The translations under genes and the position numbers were made by a program. Under the pieces are notes generated by a model that searched no databases, was not told the origin of the DNA, and saw nothing but the letters and a program-made list of their open reading frames with translations. A stretch of DNA of 64,000 nt from Rhizobium sp. BK418 (lineage in GTDB: Bacteria; Pseudomonadota; Alphaproteobacteria; Rhizobiales; Rhizobiaceae). Below, one piece after another: positions 33,817 through 42,887 of the stretch (positions are counted from its first letter, which is position 1; the number at the start of each line of letters is the position of its first letter). The stretch lies in assembly GCF_004341105.1 (NCBI RefSeq), contig NZ_SLZK01000003.1, forward strand, positions 930,001 to 994,000, written 5' to 3'.

Positions 33817-34542
33817 ATGAAAGTACTTGTCGTCTGCTCCGGCGGACTCGACTCCGTTTCGCTCGCCTATGCCATGGCGGCGGAGCACCAGCTTATCGGC
33901 CTCATCTCCTTCAATTACGGCCAGCGGCACGTCAAGGAGCTGGAATTTGCGGCTCTGTGCGCCCGCAGGCTCAACGTGCCGCACGATATCATCGACATCT
34001 CCGGCATCGGCAAGCACCTAACCGGCTCGGCGCTCACGGACGACATCCAGGTGCCGGACGGACACTATGCCGAGGAGACGATGAAGGCGACGGTGGTGCC
34101 GAACCGCAATGCCATCATGCTGTCCATCGCCTTCGGGCTTGCCGCCGCGCGCCAGGCCGATGCCGTGGCGATCGCGGTCCATGGGGGCGACCACTTCATC
34201 TATCCCGACTGCCGACCGGGCTTCATTTCGGCCTTCGAGACGATGCAGCGCCATGCCCTCGAAGGCTATGCCGATGTGACGCTGCTCGCGCCCTATGTGA
34301 ACGCGACCAAGGCCGACATCGTCGCCGACGGTTTCAAACACCAGACGCCGTTCGGCGAGACCTGGTCCTGCTACAAGGGAGGGGCTGCCCATTGCGGGCG
34401 ATGCGGGACATGCGTCGAGCGCCGCGAGGCCTTCCATCTCGCGGGTGTTGCGGACCCCACTATTTACGAAGATCCGGATTTCTGGGTCGCCGCCACTGCC
34501 GATTTCAGGGGCGGCGGCTTCAAGGCAGAGGAGGCGAAGTGA
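33817..34542 (+). CDS. queC: 7-cyano-7-deazaguanine synthase
   Basis: 241-residue ATP-dependent enzyme that converts 7-carboxy-7-deazaguanine to preQ0, the last step before reduction to preQ1 for queuosine. PP-loop VVCSGGLDSVSLAYAM near residue 6, substrate region NYGQRHVKELE, VVPNRNAIMLSIA, and the zinc cysteines in WSCYKGGAAHCGRCGTCVERREAF. Start at 33817 fits the N terminus and the riboswitch-linked ribosome site. The stop overlaps the queD start (TGATG), so queC-queD-queE form a coupled operon. Confidence 0.96.
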   Translation: MKVLVVCSGGLDSVSLAYAMAAEHQLIGLISFNYGQRHVKELEFAALCARRLNVPHDIIDISGIGKHLTGSALTDDIQVPDGHYAEETMKATVVPNRNAIMLSIAFGLAAARQADAVAIAVHGGDHFIYPDCRPGFISAFETMQRHALEGYADVTLLAPYVNATKADIVADGFKHQTPFGETWSCYKGGAAHCGRCGTCVERREAFHLAGVADPTIYEDPDFWVAATADFRGGGFKAEEAK

Positions 34543-34898
34543 TGTACCGCATCACCAAGGAATTTCATTTCTCCGCCTCTCACCAGCTTTCGCATCTTCC
34601 CGAGGGGCATCAGTGCAAGCGCCTGCACGGGCATAACTATATCGTCGTCGTCGAGCTTGCGGCTGCCGAGCTGAACGAGGACGGGTTCGTGCGCGACTAT
34701 CATGAGCTTGCGCCGCTCAAGCGCTATATCGACGACAATTTCGACCACAGGCACCTGAACGAGGCGCTCGGCCATGACAGGGTAACGTCGGAATGGCTCG
34801 CCCGGCATTTTTACGACTGGTGCAAGCAGCGCCTGCCGGAAACTTCCGCCGTCAGGGTCAGCGAAACGCCGAAGACATGGGCGGAGTACCGGGCATGA
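34542..34898 (+). CDS. queD: 6-carboxy-5,6,7,8-tetrahydropterin synthase
   Basis: 118-residue T-fold enzyme that turns dihydroneopterin triphosphate into carboxytetrahydropterin, the second step to preQ0. Zinc histidines are in FSASHQL and the paired LHGHNY; the catalytic Cys is in [10 protein letters not shown] and the conserved Asp/His in [10 protein letters not shown]-terminal [14 protein letters not shown] is the substrate-binding Glu motif. Translation is coupled on both sides: TGATG with queC and ATGA with queE. Confidence 0.95.
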   Translation: MYRITKEFHFSASHQLSHLPEGHQCKRLHGHNYIVVVELAAAELNEDGFVRDYHELAPLKRYIDDNFDHRHLNEALGHDRVTSEWLARHFYDWCKQRLPETSAVRVSETPKTWAEYRA

Positions 34899-35641
34899 CC
34901 GGCCTGGAAAACACTGATGGGCGGGAGCAGAAGATCCGCATCAGCGAAATCTTCGGGCCGACGATCCAGGGCGAGGGGCCACTTTCGGGGCTTCCGACCG
35001 TCTTCGTGCGGACGGGCGGCTGCGACTATCGCTGTTCGTGGTGCGACACGCTGCACGCCGTCGACAGCGCCTATCGCGACGAATGGCTGCCGATGGCGGT
35101 GGACGAGATCTGGGCGAAGGTGGAGACGCTGTCCGGGTGCTGTGCGCTCACGGTTTCTCTGTCCGGCGGCAACCCGGCCATCCAGCCGCTGGGACCGCTG
35201 ATCGAGCGGGGCAAGCGGGACGGCTATCGGTTCGCGCTGGAAACGCAGGGCTCGATCGCCAAGGACTGGTTTGCGCGGCTCGATCACCTCATCCTCAGCC
35301 CGAAACCGCCCTCCAGCCACATGGCCTTCGATGTGGCGGCTTTAAGGGACTGCGTGAAGGCAGCCGGCGATGGCCCTGACATCGCGATGAAGATCGTCAT
35401 CTTCGACGAAGACGATTATGCCTTCGCCAAGTCCGTCGCCGGAGCGTTCGACACGCTGCCGATCTTCCTGCAGCCCGGCAATCATACACCGCCGGTGAAC
35501 GACAACGATAGGATTGATCTCGACGGTATCCTGAACCGAATGCGCTGGCTGGTCGACAGGGTTACGTCGGACCGCTGGTTCAGCGCCCGGGTTCTGCCGC
35601 AACTGCATGTGCTGCTGTGGGGGAACATGCGTGGGGTGTGA
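34895..35641 (+). CDS. queE: 7-carboxy-7-deazaguanine synthase
   Basis: 248-residue radical-SAM enzyme that makes 7-carboxy-7-deazaguanine from carboxytetrahydropterin. [21 protein letters not shown] precedes the cluster motif [11 protein letters not shown] (C-x3-C-x2-C), with the Asp/Thr that follow, [14 protein letters not shown] for SAM binding, and LETQGS. The ATG overlaps the queD stop by 4 bases. With queC and queD it covers three steps of the preQ0 pathway; folE and queF are not in the window. Confidence 0.95.
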   Translation: MTGLENTDGREQKIRISEIFGPTIQGEGPLSGLPTVFVRTGGCDYRCSWCDTLHAVDSAYRDEWLPMAVDEIWAKVETLSGCCALTVSLSGGNPAIQPLGPLIERGKRDGYRFALETQGSIAKDWFARLDHLILSPKPPSSHMAFDVAALRDCVKAAGDGPDIAMKIVIFDEDDYAFAKSVAGAFDTLPIFLQPGNHTPPVNDNDRIDLDGILNRMRWLVDRVTSDRWFSARVLPQLHVLLWGNMRGV

Positions 35642-35936
35642 GGAGCGGGCTTGGCCGCAGTATCGGCATTTCGCAAAAGGGTATGTCTCCGAAGCGCCGG
35701 CCATGTTCATTATCTAGCGTCTCCATGACATGGGAGACGGCGCTGGATCCTCGATGTGCTGGCAACTGTTCCCCCCTTCCGGTGTGGGGAAACACCACGG
35801 TTTGAATATTAATACATCTTTCGCTAGAAGTTAATGCGTGGCGGCCCGTCCTCGTCTGTTGGCCCATTCCTGACTTTCGCTCCTCATCGCTCATTCTGGC
35901 ATCCGAGAACATAAAAATGAACACGGAGATATAGGC

Positions 35937-36503
35937 TTGCTGTCTTTATTGAGATGTTCACAGGCGGTCCACGGTTTGATGCTTGCCGGCTTGGTGACGG
36001 CTATCTGCTTCGCGCTCGCGGGATGCTCGTATAATTTTGTCCGTGGTGTCGAGGGAAGCTATCTCGCAACGGGCACTCCGGTGCTCGGAAAGGTGACCGC
36101 GCACAACGAGAGTGAGCAGATGGGGGGAACGATTGAGATCGGCTCGGCCAAAAGCCAGCAATGCAGGGGGCGCTATAGCGTGTCGGAGGTGAAGACGAAT
36201 TTCTGGAAGCTGGAAACCGGCGAGCGAATCTATCACGGGAAGATCTACTGTCTGGATGGTCGGACAGGGGCGTTTGAACTCATATCGAAGGATAAAGGGA
36301 AAACCGGCTCGATCACCGGTGAGATCAATGGCGAGGCATTTCAACTCGATGTGTACGAATCGAAGAGCCGTGGGTGCATGACGGACGAATGCAGATGGGG
36401 TTTGAAGTGGACTTACGAGAAAGAGCGCGAGAACATGCGTACCTATTACAGGGTTGTGACTGAACACGAGCCCGGTTCAATGGCTTTAAGGGTGCTCTAT
36501 TAA
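35937..36503 (+). CDS. Putative lipoprotein (188 aa)
   Basis: 188 residues with a hydrophobic N-terminal helix ending in the lipobox FALAGC (Cys30), then a mature beta-rich domain (GKVTAHNESEQMGGTIEIGS, TGSITGEINGEAFQLDVYES) with several cysteines (QQCRGRY, KIYCLDG, RGCMTDECRW) that may form disulfides. TTG start at 35937 behind GGAGAT; an ATG at 35979 would still leave a short signal. No family recognised. It is isolated from its neighbours. Confidence 0.65.
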   Translation: MLSLLRCSQAVHGLMLAGLVTAICFALAGCSYNFVRGVEGSYLATGTPVLGKVTAHNESEQMGGTIEIGSAKSQQCRGRYSVSEVKTNFWKLETGERIYHGKIYCLDGRTGAFELISKDKGKTGSITGEINGEAFQLDVYESKSRGCMTDECRWGLKWTYEKERENMRTYYRVVTEHEPGSMALRVLY

Positions 36504-36573
36504 ATCTGCCCCTATTCCGCGTGCCGGTGATCCGGGTCCCAGGCTCTCCCATCGAATGAGGGCGGCGCCGCAG

Positions 36574-36957
36574 TTACCGTTTGATCGCCGCCAGCTGCCG
36601 CTCGAAGCTGCCAAGGTCAAAATAGTCGCGCCAGACGGTGATCTTGCCGTTTTCGACCGTCAGCGTGCCCATGACCGGCAGGGTGATCTGGCCGCCATTC
36701 TCATGGGTGAAGATATCGATGCGCTCATTCAGCACGACATTGCCCGAGACTGCGATCCCGGTAATTTTCCAATCCACCTTGAAGGCGGTGCCGATGCCGA
36801 AGTCCGTCTGGAACTTCCGGACGTTTTCGCGACCCACGATATCGGGCAGGGGCACGTTGTCGTAGAGCACATCATCGCTCAGCATGGCGACGGCTTCGTC
36901 GATGCGGTTGGCGCTCCAGTGGGCGAAGAAGGTCTGCGCCGTTTCGAGAGGTGACAT
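36574..36957 (-). CDS. Limonene-1,2-epoxide hydrolase-like protein
   Basis: 127-residue NTF2-fold protein of the limonene-epoxide hydrolase group. LETAQTFFAHWSANRIDEAV, VLYDNVPLPDIVGRENVRKF, then NERIDIF and VWRDYFDLGSFERQL supply the Asp-Arg-Asp residues expected around the epoxide-hydrolase pocket. GGGAGA before the ATG. It is 12 bp after an oxidoreductase-like gene on the same strand, so probably co-transcribed. Substrate unknown. Confidence 0.85.
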   Translation of the reverse strand: MSPLETAQTFFAHWSANRIDEAVAMLSDDVLYDNVPLPDIVGRENVRKFQTDFGIGTAFKVDWKITGIAVSGNVVLNERIDIFTHENGGQITLPVMGTLTVENGKITVWRDYFDLGSFERQLAAIKR

Positions 36958-36969
36958 GGCGCGTCTCCC

Positions 36970-37569
36970 TCAGCCAAACTTGACGAGGTTCAGCGCCGCC
37001 AGCGGGCCGCCGGGGAACTGCGTCAGGGCGCCGCCCACTTTCAGCGGGCCGAGATCGACGCCGGCAAAGCCGAGGCGGGTGATGATATCAGCGACTTGCG
37101 ACTTCGCCTCGATATCGTCTCCCGAATAAAAGAGCACACGGTTGCCGCCTTCGGCTTTCGGATCGCCCGAGACGAGGTTTGCGAAGAGGTGGTTGAAGGC
37201 TTTCACGAGGCGGGCGCCGGGCACGAGATCGGCGACGATTTCGCTCGACAGACGGCCGCCGAGCTCGGCCGGCTTGAAGAGCGGCGCCTCGATCGGGTTA
37301 TTGGCATCGATCACGATGCGGCCGGCCCAATGCGGCAAGCCTGACAGGGCTGCCGGCAGCTTCGACCAGGGCACGGCGACGAGGACGATATCGGCGCTGG
37401 CGGCCTCCGTAATCGTCGCGGCGGTGAGGTGCGGGGCGAGTTCGGCAGACAGCTCGCCGAGCGTTTCAGGGCCGCGGCTGTTGGCGATGGTGGCGGCAAT
37501 GCCGTTCCTGGCAAGCGCGCGGGCAAAGGCTGCGCCAATATTGCCGGCGCCGATGATACCGATGGACAT
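36970..37569 (-). CDS. NADPH-dependent F420-reductase-like (Rossmann) protein
   Basis: 199-residue dinucleotide-binding protein. N-terminal IGIIGAGNIGAAFARALARNG with the NSRGPETL loop that favours NADP. The layout (VLVAVPWSKLP, VIDANNP, LVKAFNHLFANL, GNRVLFYSGDD, GFAGVDLGPLKVGG) is that of the FNO/NpdG-like family, which bacteria without F420 use for other substrates. AGGAAA precedes the ATG. First gene of a likely pair with the LEH-like gene; divergent from the LysR gene. Confidence 0.85.
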   Translation of the reverse strand: MSIGIIGAGNIGAAFARALARNGIAATIANSRGPETLGELSAELAPHLTAATITEAASADIVLVAVPWSKLPAALSGLPHWAGRIVIDANNPIEAPLFKPAELGGRLSSEIVADLVPGARLVKAFNHLFANLVSGDPKAEGGNRVLFYSGDDIEAKSQVADIITRLGFAGVDLGPLKVGGALTQFPGGPLAALNLVKFG

Positions 37570-37708
37570 GGCAAGTTTCCTTTCTGCATGTCGTGTTCGT
37601 TTCGATGGAGTGAATATCGTGCCGGCATTCCTCTTTGATTAGCCTGTAATCCGCGCTATCAGCTTCAAGTGTTTCTTGAAGATGGCGGCTGATGAAAAGG
37701 CTTTTTGG

Positions 37709-38638
37709 ATGGAGAGTTTGGCCAACCTGGAATGTTTCGTGCGCAGCGCCGAGCTCGGCAGTTTTTCGGGAGCTGCACGGCGCCTCGGCCTGACGCCGGC
37801 GGCAGTCAGCCGCAATGTGGCGGCGCTTGAGGCCAATCTGAAGATCAGGCTCTTTTACCGCAGCACCCGCAGCCTGACGCTGACGGAGGCGGGCGAGCGT
37901 TTCCTTCTGTCGGTGCGCGATCATCTGGAAGGGCTGCAGGGGGCGATATCAGGGATTTCCAGCGAGCAGGCAGAGCCGGCAGGTGTCCTGAAGGTCAGCC
38001 TGCCGCCAACTTTCGGCATCGGCTATATCCTGCCGCTGCTGCCGGAATTCATGGCGCGCTATCCGCTGGTGCAGCCGGAATGGATGTTCGAGGGCCGGCC
38101 GGTCGATCTCATCGCCGAGGGTTATGATGCAGCTGTTGGAGGCGGCTTCGAGCTCGCCCCCGGCTTGGTGGCGCGTGCACTGGCGCCGGCCCATCTCGTG
38201 GTGGTGGCGTCACCGGCCTATATGCGGGGGCGCGTGCCGCCGGCCGATCCGGCCGGGCTTTCAGCTTTCGACGGTATCGTCATGAAATCATTGCGCACGG
38301 GGCGCATGACGCAGCGGCAGATGCGCAATGCCGCGGGCGAGGAGCGGCCCGTCGACCTGCCGGCAAGGATCGTCGTCAACGATCCCGTCGCCATGCGCGC
38401 TGCCGCCCTTCTCGGGCTCGGGGTGACGCTGCTCGTAAAGGCCGATGCGCTGCCCTATCTCGACAGCGGCGAACTGATCCGCCTCGTGCCGTCATGGTAT
38501 GTCGATATCGGGCCGATCTCCGTCTACTACGCCAACAGGACGCTGCTTCCCTTGAAGACGCGGGTATTCGTCGATTTCGTGGTCGAGGCGTTTCAGCGTC
38601 AGCGGTGGTCCGAGCGCTTTGCCGGCAGCATCGGCTGA
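37709..38638 (+). CDS. LysR family transcriptional regulator
   Basis: 309-residue regulator. Winged helix at residues 1-60 (LECFVRSAELGSFSGAARRLGLTPAAVSRNVAALEANL) and a periplasmic-binding-type effector domain from about 90. The ATG at 37709 with AAAAGG 8 bases upstream gives the normal LysR N terminus. It is divergent from the F420-reductase-like/LEH-like pair, the classical LysR arrangement, so those two genes are the likely targets. Its 3' end overlaps a convergent gene by 40 bases. Confidence 0.93.
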   Translation: MESLANLECFVRSAELGSFSGAARRLGLTPAAVSRNVAALEANLKIRLFYRSTRSLTLTEAGERFLLSVRDHLEGLQGAISGISSEQAEPAGVLKVSLPPTFGIGYILPLLPEFMARYPLVQPEWMFEGRPVDLIAEGYDAAVGGGFELAPGLVARALAPAHLVVVASPAYMRGRVPPADPAGLSAFDGIVMKSLRTGRMTQRQMRNAAGEERPVDLPARIVVNDPVAMRAAALLGLGVTLLVKADALPYLDSGELIRLVPSWYVDIGPISVYYANRTLLPLKTRVFVDFVVEAFQRQRWSERFAGSIG

Positions 38639-38910
38639 TCCTTGTCGGGCCGGTAGCCGTGTACGAAGGTGATGACTTTCGCGGACGACATTTCGCAGGG
38701 TTTCAGCGTGCTGCCGCTCGCCTCCAGCAGATAGAGGTTGAAGCTGACGATATCGCTGCCGGCGAGATCCTCGGCATAGAGCCAGATGCGCTTGCCGTCA
38801 GGCGAACGTTTGACGGTGACGCCCCAACGGCCGGCTTCGAAGCTGCCTTCGCTGTAGCCTTCCGGGATGAGGGCAAGCGCCTGAGAGAAATCGTCGTCTG
38901 CGGGGTTCAT
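38599..38910 (-). CDS. Hypothetical protein (103 aa)
   Basis: 103-residue soluble protein, FEAGRWGVTVKRSPDGKRIW and FNLYLLEASG giving a short beta-sheet core. The 3' end overlaps the convergent LysR gene by 40 bases. The ribosome site is weak. It follows the HlyD/DUF3302 genes on the same strand with short gaps. No family named with confidence. Confidence 0.65.
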   Translation of the reverse strand: MNPADDDFSQALALIPEGYSEGSFEAGRWGVTVKRSPDGKRIWLYAEDLAGSDIVSFNLYLLEASGSTLKPCEMSSAKVITFVHGYRPDKDQPMLPAKRSDHR

Positions 38911-38932
38911 CTGATGCCTGATGCCGGGGCCG

Positions 38933-39151
38933 CTAAACCAGTGTGATGCCGTGACCGTATTCTTCGGTCAACTCCTCGATCAGAAGCTTCTCATGAGGGG
39001 TCAGTTTGCCGCGATCGACGAAACGCCAGTTCCGCTCATAGAGCGCAAAGGCTTCGCCGGCAGCAATGGGACGCGCGGGACTGCTGTTCCATGCGAGCAT
39101 TTTCAGCTCGGGAAATTCCGCTGGAACGATCTCGTTTCCAAAATGAGTCAT
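38933..39151 (-). CDS. Hypothetical protein (72 aa)
   Basis: 72-residue protein beginning MTHFGNEIVPAEFPELKMLA, with ARPIAAGEAFALYERNWRFV in the middle, a pattern I associate with short rhizobial hypothetical proteins. The frame stays open to a TTG at 39217 that overlaps the HlyD stop (TTGA), so a longer start coupled to hlyD is possible. No function assigned. Confidence 0.65.
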   Translation of the reverse strand: MTHFGNEIVPAEFPELKMLAWNSSPARPIAAGEAFALYERNWRFVDRGKLTPHEKLLIEELTEEYGHGITLV

Positions 39152-39213
39152 GCCCATGTGGTAGCTCGACAGCGCCTTGCTATCAATTGCGGCGCTGCCG
39201 AATAGGACCCTCC

Positions 39214-40440
39214 TCAATGCCCTGTCAGCACGAGCGTCTGCACCGGCAGCAACAGCGCCTGCATGCGCAGGATCATCGCATGCACCAGGCCGACGGTGTC
39301 GATCACATGCAGGCCGATCGATTTGAAGGTGCCGATATTGGGGTCGGCGAGCGCATCGTGGTTGTTGGTATAGGCATTGGCGATGCAGCTGCCGCCCGGG
39401 GGCACGCCATCAAGGCCGCCGGGGAAGAGGGGCTGCAGGAAGACGGTCAGCGTGCCGGGGCTTGCCAGCTGCGAGACATCGAGAAGCTGGTCGGTCGGGC
39501 GCAGCTGGCCGGCGGCGATCACATCCTGAACCTCGGTGACGACAAGGGGAATGATGGCGAAGGGTTTGCCGACGCAGGTCGCTTCGGCCACCATGCCGGG
39601 CTTCATCACCTGCGCCTCGATCTGGCCGAAGCCGGCAATCAGCGTGCCGCGGCCGGCCTCGCTCGGCACCAGCACGCCGGCCGGGCGCAGCATGGTGTTC
39701 AGCACGTCACCCGGGCGCAGCGTGAACTGCTGGACGGTGCCGGCGACGCCGGCTCTGACCACCGTCTTGTCGAGTTCCACCTGGGCCTGGGCGAGGGCTG
39801 CCTCGGCACTTGCCTTCTGCGCCGGCAGGAGCACGGCGAGCTTGGTCTGCAGCGTTTCCTTGGCGGCATACGCGGCGCTGACCATGCCTCGCTGGCTTTC
39901 GACAGTGTTGGTGAGCCGGTCCACCTCGCGTCGGGCAACAGCATCATTTTTCAGAAGCTGGGTCTTCATCTGCAGTTCGTCGATCGAGACCTGCAAGGCG
40001 CCTTCGGCCTGGCGAATCTGGCCGTCTGCGCTGGCAAGCTCGCTCTGGGCCACCTTGGTCTGGGCCTCGACCTCGGCGATCTGCTTGTGCGCCACATCGA
40101 GCGCGGCCCTTTGGGCGGAATCGTCGAGGCGGAAGAGCGGCGCGCCGGCCTCGACCTTCTGGTTGATGCCGACGAAGACCTCATCGACGCGGCCGATGCT
40201 TTCCGGAAGGATGGTGACGGTGCGGAAGACGGCGGTGACGGATTTTGTCGAGGGGTGGAAATAGAAGATCATGGTGATCAGTGAGATCGTCAGGATCAAG
40301 CAGGCCGAGATGCCCCAGCGCAATTCGTACCACATGCTGTAGAGGGTGATCTCCTGGCCGATGCGCTTGCCCTGCACATAGCGGCGGAAGAGATAATCGG
40401 GGAAAATGGTCAGCATCGAGCAGAGGATCAGTTCCAGCAT
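39214..40440 (-). CDS. HlyD-family membrane fusion protein (YiaV-like)
   Basis: 408-residue periplasmic adaptor: one N-terminal membrane helix (about 44-64), biotinyl-lipoyl-like half motifs (VDEVFVGINQKVEAGAPLFRLDD and GVAGTVQQFTLRPGDVLN), and a long coiled-coil hairpin between (about 110-210). Such proteins bridge an inner-membrane pump to an outer-membrane channel. It is 2 bp downstream of the DUF3302-like gene, the same pairing as E. coli yiaV-yiaW. No transporter gene is adjacent, so the pump partner is unknown. Confidence 0.9.
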   Translation of the reverse strand: MLELILCSMLTIFPDYLFRRYVQGKRIGQEITLYSMWYELRWGISACLILTISLITMIFYFHPSTKSVTAVFRTVTILPESIGRVDEVFVGINQKVEAGAPLFRLDDSAQRAALDVAHKQIAEVEAQTKVAQSELASADGQIRQAEGALQVSIDELQMKTQLLKNDAVARREVDRLTNTVESQRGMVSAAYAAKETLQTKLAVLLPAQKASAEAALAQAQVELDKTVVRAGVAGTVQQFTLRPGDVLNTMLRPAGVLVPSEAGRGTLIAGFGQIEAQVMKPGMVAEATCVGKPFAIIPLVVTEVQDVIAAGQLRPTDQLLDVSQLASPGTLTVFLQPLFPGGLDGVPPGGSCIANAYTNNHDALADPNIGTFKSIGLHVIDTVGLVHAMILRMQALLLPVQTLVLTGH

Positions 40441-40442
40441 GG

Positions 40443-41117
40443 TCAGATACCTTCTCTCTGGGTGCCGGTCTTGACGATCTGCTGCACGGGCTGCGGATGC
40501 GGCGCCGGGCCAGGAGCGGTCGGTGCGCCGGCGGGAGCGCCGGTTGCCGCATGATATGGGGTTGTCGTAGCCGGAGATTCCTTAAGGTCTTCAGCCGGAT
40601 GGGCTTCAGTCGAAGGAACGGGGGCGCCCAGAGAGACGCCAGCTTCGGGACTTCGGTTCGCGAGCCTCGCGATCGACCGCGCGATGGAATAAAGCGGCGT
40701 CGAAAAATCGGGAATGCGGACCATGGCCAGGAGCAGGCCGATGATCCAGTAGATATGATTGTGGGTGAAGAGGGAGATCAGCGCCAGTACGGCGACGACC
40801 TCCAGTTGCGCCTTGTTGGCCCGGTGCGCGATGCGCTCGGGAACGGCATGGAGCTGGAAGTAGAAATTGCCGATCGCGAGGATGATCAGCAGGATCAGCA
40901 CGATGACGGCAATGAAGAGATAGTCGGTCTGCCCGGGCGCGGTGATGAAGCCGGGCACATGATCGGTCAGCGCGGCGTGATAGGGCTGGCTCGCTGCGTC
41001 ATCCGCCGCCGTTGCGGTTTGAGCGACAAGGCACGCCGTTCCGCTGGTGACCCCGATGGCGGTCCAGTGACGGCTGCGCGGCCTCGTCATTCTGCTTAGA
41101 TCTCCCATGCCAATCAT
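40443..41117 (-). CDS. DUF3302-like inner-membrane protein (YiaW-like)
   Basis: 224-residue protein. N-terminal signal-like segment, a membrane helix (YLFIAVIVLILLIILAIGNF), then PERIAHRANKAQLEVVAVLALISLFTHNHIYW, which matches the DUF3302 pattern, a second helix, and a long Pro/Ala-rich C-terminal tail. GGGAG lies before the ATG at 41117; the longer frame to 41192 is unlikely. Pairs with the HlyD gene downstream; function unknown. Confidence 0.8.
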   Translation of the reverse strand: MIGMGDLSRMTRPRSRHWTAIGVTSGTACLVAQTATAADDAASQPYHAALTDHVPGFITAPGQTDYLFIAVIVLILLIILAIGNFYFQLHAVPERIAHRANKAQLEVVAVLALISLFTHNHIYWIIGLLLAMVRIPDFSTPLYSIARSIARLANRSPEAGVSLGAPVPSTEAHPAEDLKESPATTTPYHAATGAPAGAPTAPGPAPHPQPVQQIVKTGTQREGI

Positions 41118-41822
41118 GCCATGCTCTCCCGGGACGGCATTCAAGTGTCGACTGAATTTTAAGCGCTTCGGGCATAGCGCGTAAGTACGCAACAGTAACC
41201 TACGGCGTAAATACGGGGAACGTCGATGCCCCCGATGTCGCTGCTGCCTGCCTTTTCCTTACGAAACCCAAACACTTGCCATGCTCATACCTTCTGGATG
41301 TGAAATTAAAATTCCAATTGAATCCGTAGAACATGTAGATGTTAGTGTATTTCTCCGATTCTAACTACAGGTTGAAATGAGTTAATCATGATTTATCCTT
41401 CCCCGCAGCATTTTTCGGGGAGGCGACAACGGCCCATCACGAGGCCGGCAGAACCGTGCAGCCGATCAAGGAATGGGGCGGCAATTCCTTTTTAAGATGT
41501 ATGATCCGCAGGAGCAGTGGCCGGATGTGGCAAGACGCCTCGGCAACACGCAGCCCGGCGACGGCGTGCGATTCTGCGGTCGCGGCTATGTGCAGCTACA
41601 CGACCTGAGACTGACGAAATCAACGGCTATTTCAGCGAGCGCAGTGCGGATATAGCGGCTGCGCACGCCGTGGAGCGGCAGAGGGTCGAGGACGAGAGCG
41701 AGCTCGCCAACGATCCGGACGCCGCAGGACCGCACGCTGCTCTCTGACGCGCTGAGCCATCTCAAGGAGGACAAGCCCGAGCATGACGGAAGAGTTTGGT
41801 CGGCTCGCTTACGAGGCTTAGC
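41118..41822. other. Gene-poor gap with gene remnants
   Basis: About 700 bp without an intact gene. The part from 41280 to 41400 is AT-rich compared with its surroundings. A broken GH19-type lysozyme gene lies at 41395-41620. From there to 41820 are short open pieces in several frames with no recognisable product. Confidence 0.55.
41395..41620 (+). pseudogene. Frameshifted GH19 chitinase/endolysin remnant
   Basis: One frame reads TAHHEAGRTVQPIKEWGG, the catalytic-Glu region of GH19 enzymes. At about 41490 the match moves to another frame, reading FKMYDPQEQWPDVARRLGNT then QPGDGVRFCGRGYVQL, the next conserved GH19 block. Both ends of the gene are missing. A phage-type lysin gene decayed by frameshift and deletion is the simplest reading. 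Confidence 0.7.
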
Positions 41823-42857
41823 TCAATTCGACTGCTCGGCGTCGACTTCCTTGTAGGCGGCGTCGAGGAAGCTGGTGTCGATCCACTTGTCGTAGTCGAC
41901 CGAGCCTTTCAGCAGTTTGGCGTCGGCCATGAACTGTTCTTCGCTCTTCAGCGAAGCGAGCGCCTCAGGCGTGATCTTCGGATCCTGATAGAAGACGTTA
42001 TCGTGATAGGTCTGGCGAACGGACTTTTCCGAAGACTTGGTCTCGTCAACGAAGATCTTGATCGTGTCTTCCGGGTGGGCATCGGCCCAGCGTGCGGTTT
42101 CGATATCGACCTTCAGCAGGCGCTTGACGAGATCGGGATATTTGCGCACGAACTCGCCATTGGCGGAGATCAGGAAGGGGGCCGACCATTCCGGATGCGA
42201 TGACGCGTCGAGGATGACGCGGGCCTGGCCGGTTTCGACGAGCTTGGCGGCGACATCGCCGCTTTCGACGACGGCATCGACATCGCCGCGCACCAGCGCC
42301 GGGCCGGACGCGTCGAAAGCGAGGTTGAGGGATTCGATGTCGTTAAGCGACAGGCCGACGGATTTCAGCGCCTTGGCGAAGGTGGAGTGGCGCACGGTGC
42401 CGGCGAGATAGGCGACCTTCTTGCCCTTGAGATCGGCGATCGACTCGATCGGCGAATCTGCCTTCACGATGATGGCCGAGCCGTTTTCCTTGACGAAGCT
42501 GGAGAGGCCGATGGCTTTCACGTCAGCACCGGCGGCGGCGACGCGCAGCGCGGGGTTGTTGCCGGTATAGATGAATTCGACAGCACCCGTGGCAAGCGCG
42601 GTCGTTGCTTCCGAGCCGCCATTGGTAAAGGCGATGAATTCGACCTTGATGCCGTCCTTTTCGAATTCCTTGGCGAGCGAGCCGCTATGGCGCTCGAGGA
42701 TGAATTTCAGGTGGCCGGGGGCGGTGCTGCCGATGCGGATCACATCAGGCTTGTCTTCGGCGAGGGCCGGGCCGGTGAGGGCGGCGCTGCCGAGCGCGAG
42801 GGCCGCAATGCCCGATAGCAGCGTGCGGCGCAGGATGGATGGGTTGAAGCGTGCCAT
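41823..42857 (-). CDS. Sulfonate-type ABC transporter substrate-binding protein
   Basis: 344-residue periplasmic binding protein of the SsuA/TauA/NMT1 family. Cleavable signal (RRTLLSGIAALALGSAALTGPALA) then IRIGSTAPGHLKFILERHSG, ATGAVEFIYTGNNPALRVAAAG, LKGKKVAYLAGTVRHSTFAKAL. These bind sulfonates, sulfate esters or related small organics. GGGG precedes the ATG. Last gene of a six-gene operon with its permease, ATPase, ferredoxin, flavoprotein and redox protein. Confidence 0.9.
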   Translation of the reverse strand: MARFNPSILRRTLLSGIAALALGSAALTGPALAEDKPDVIRIGSTAPGHLKFILERHSGSLAKEFEKDGIKVEFIAFTNGGSEATTALATGAVEFIYTGNNPALRVAAAGADVKAIGLSSFVKENGSAIIVKADSPIESIADLKGKKVAYLAGTVRHSTFAKALKSVGLSLNDIESLNLAFDASGPALVRGDVDAVVESGDVAAKLVETGQARVILDASSHPEWSAPFLISANGEFVRKYPDLVKRLLKVDIETARWADAHPEDTIKIFVDETKSSEKSVRQTYHDNVFYQDPKITPEALASLKSEEQFMADAKLLKGSVDYDKWIDTSFLDAAYKEVDAEQSN

Positions 42858-42887
42858 GTCGTGTCCCCTTCAGAAACGGTATTGCAT

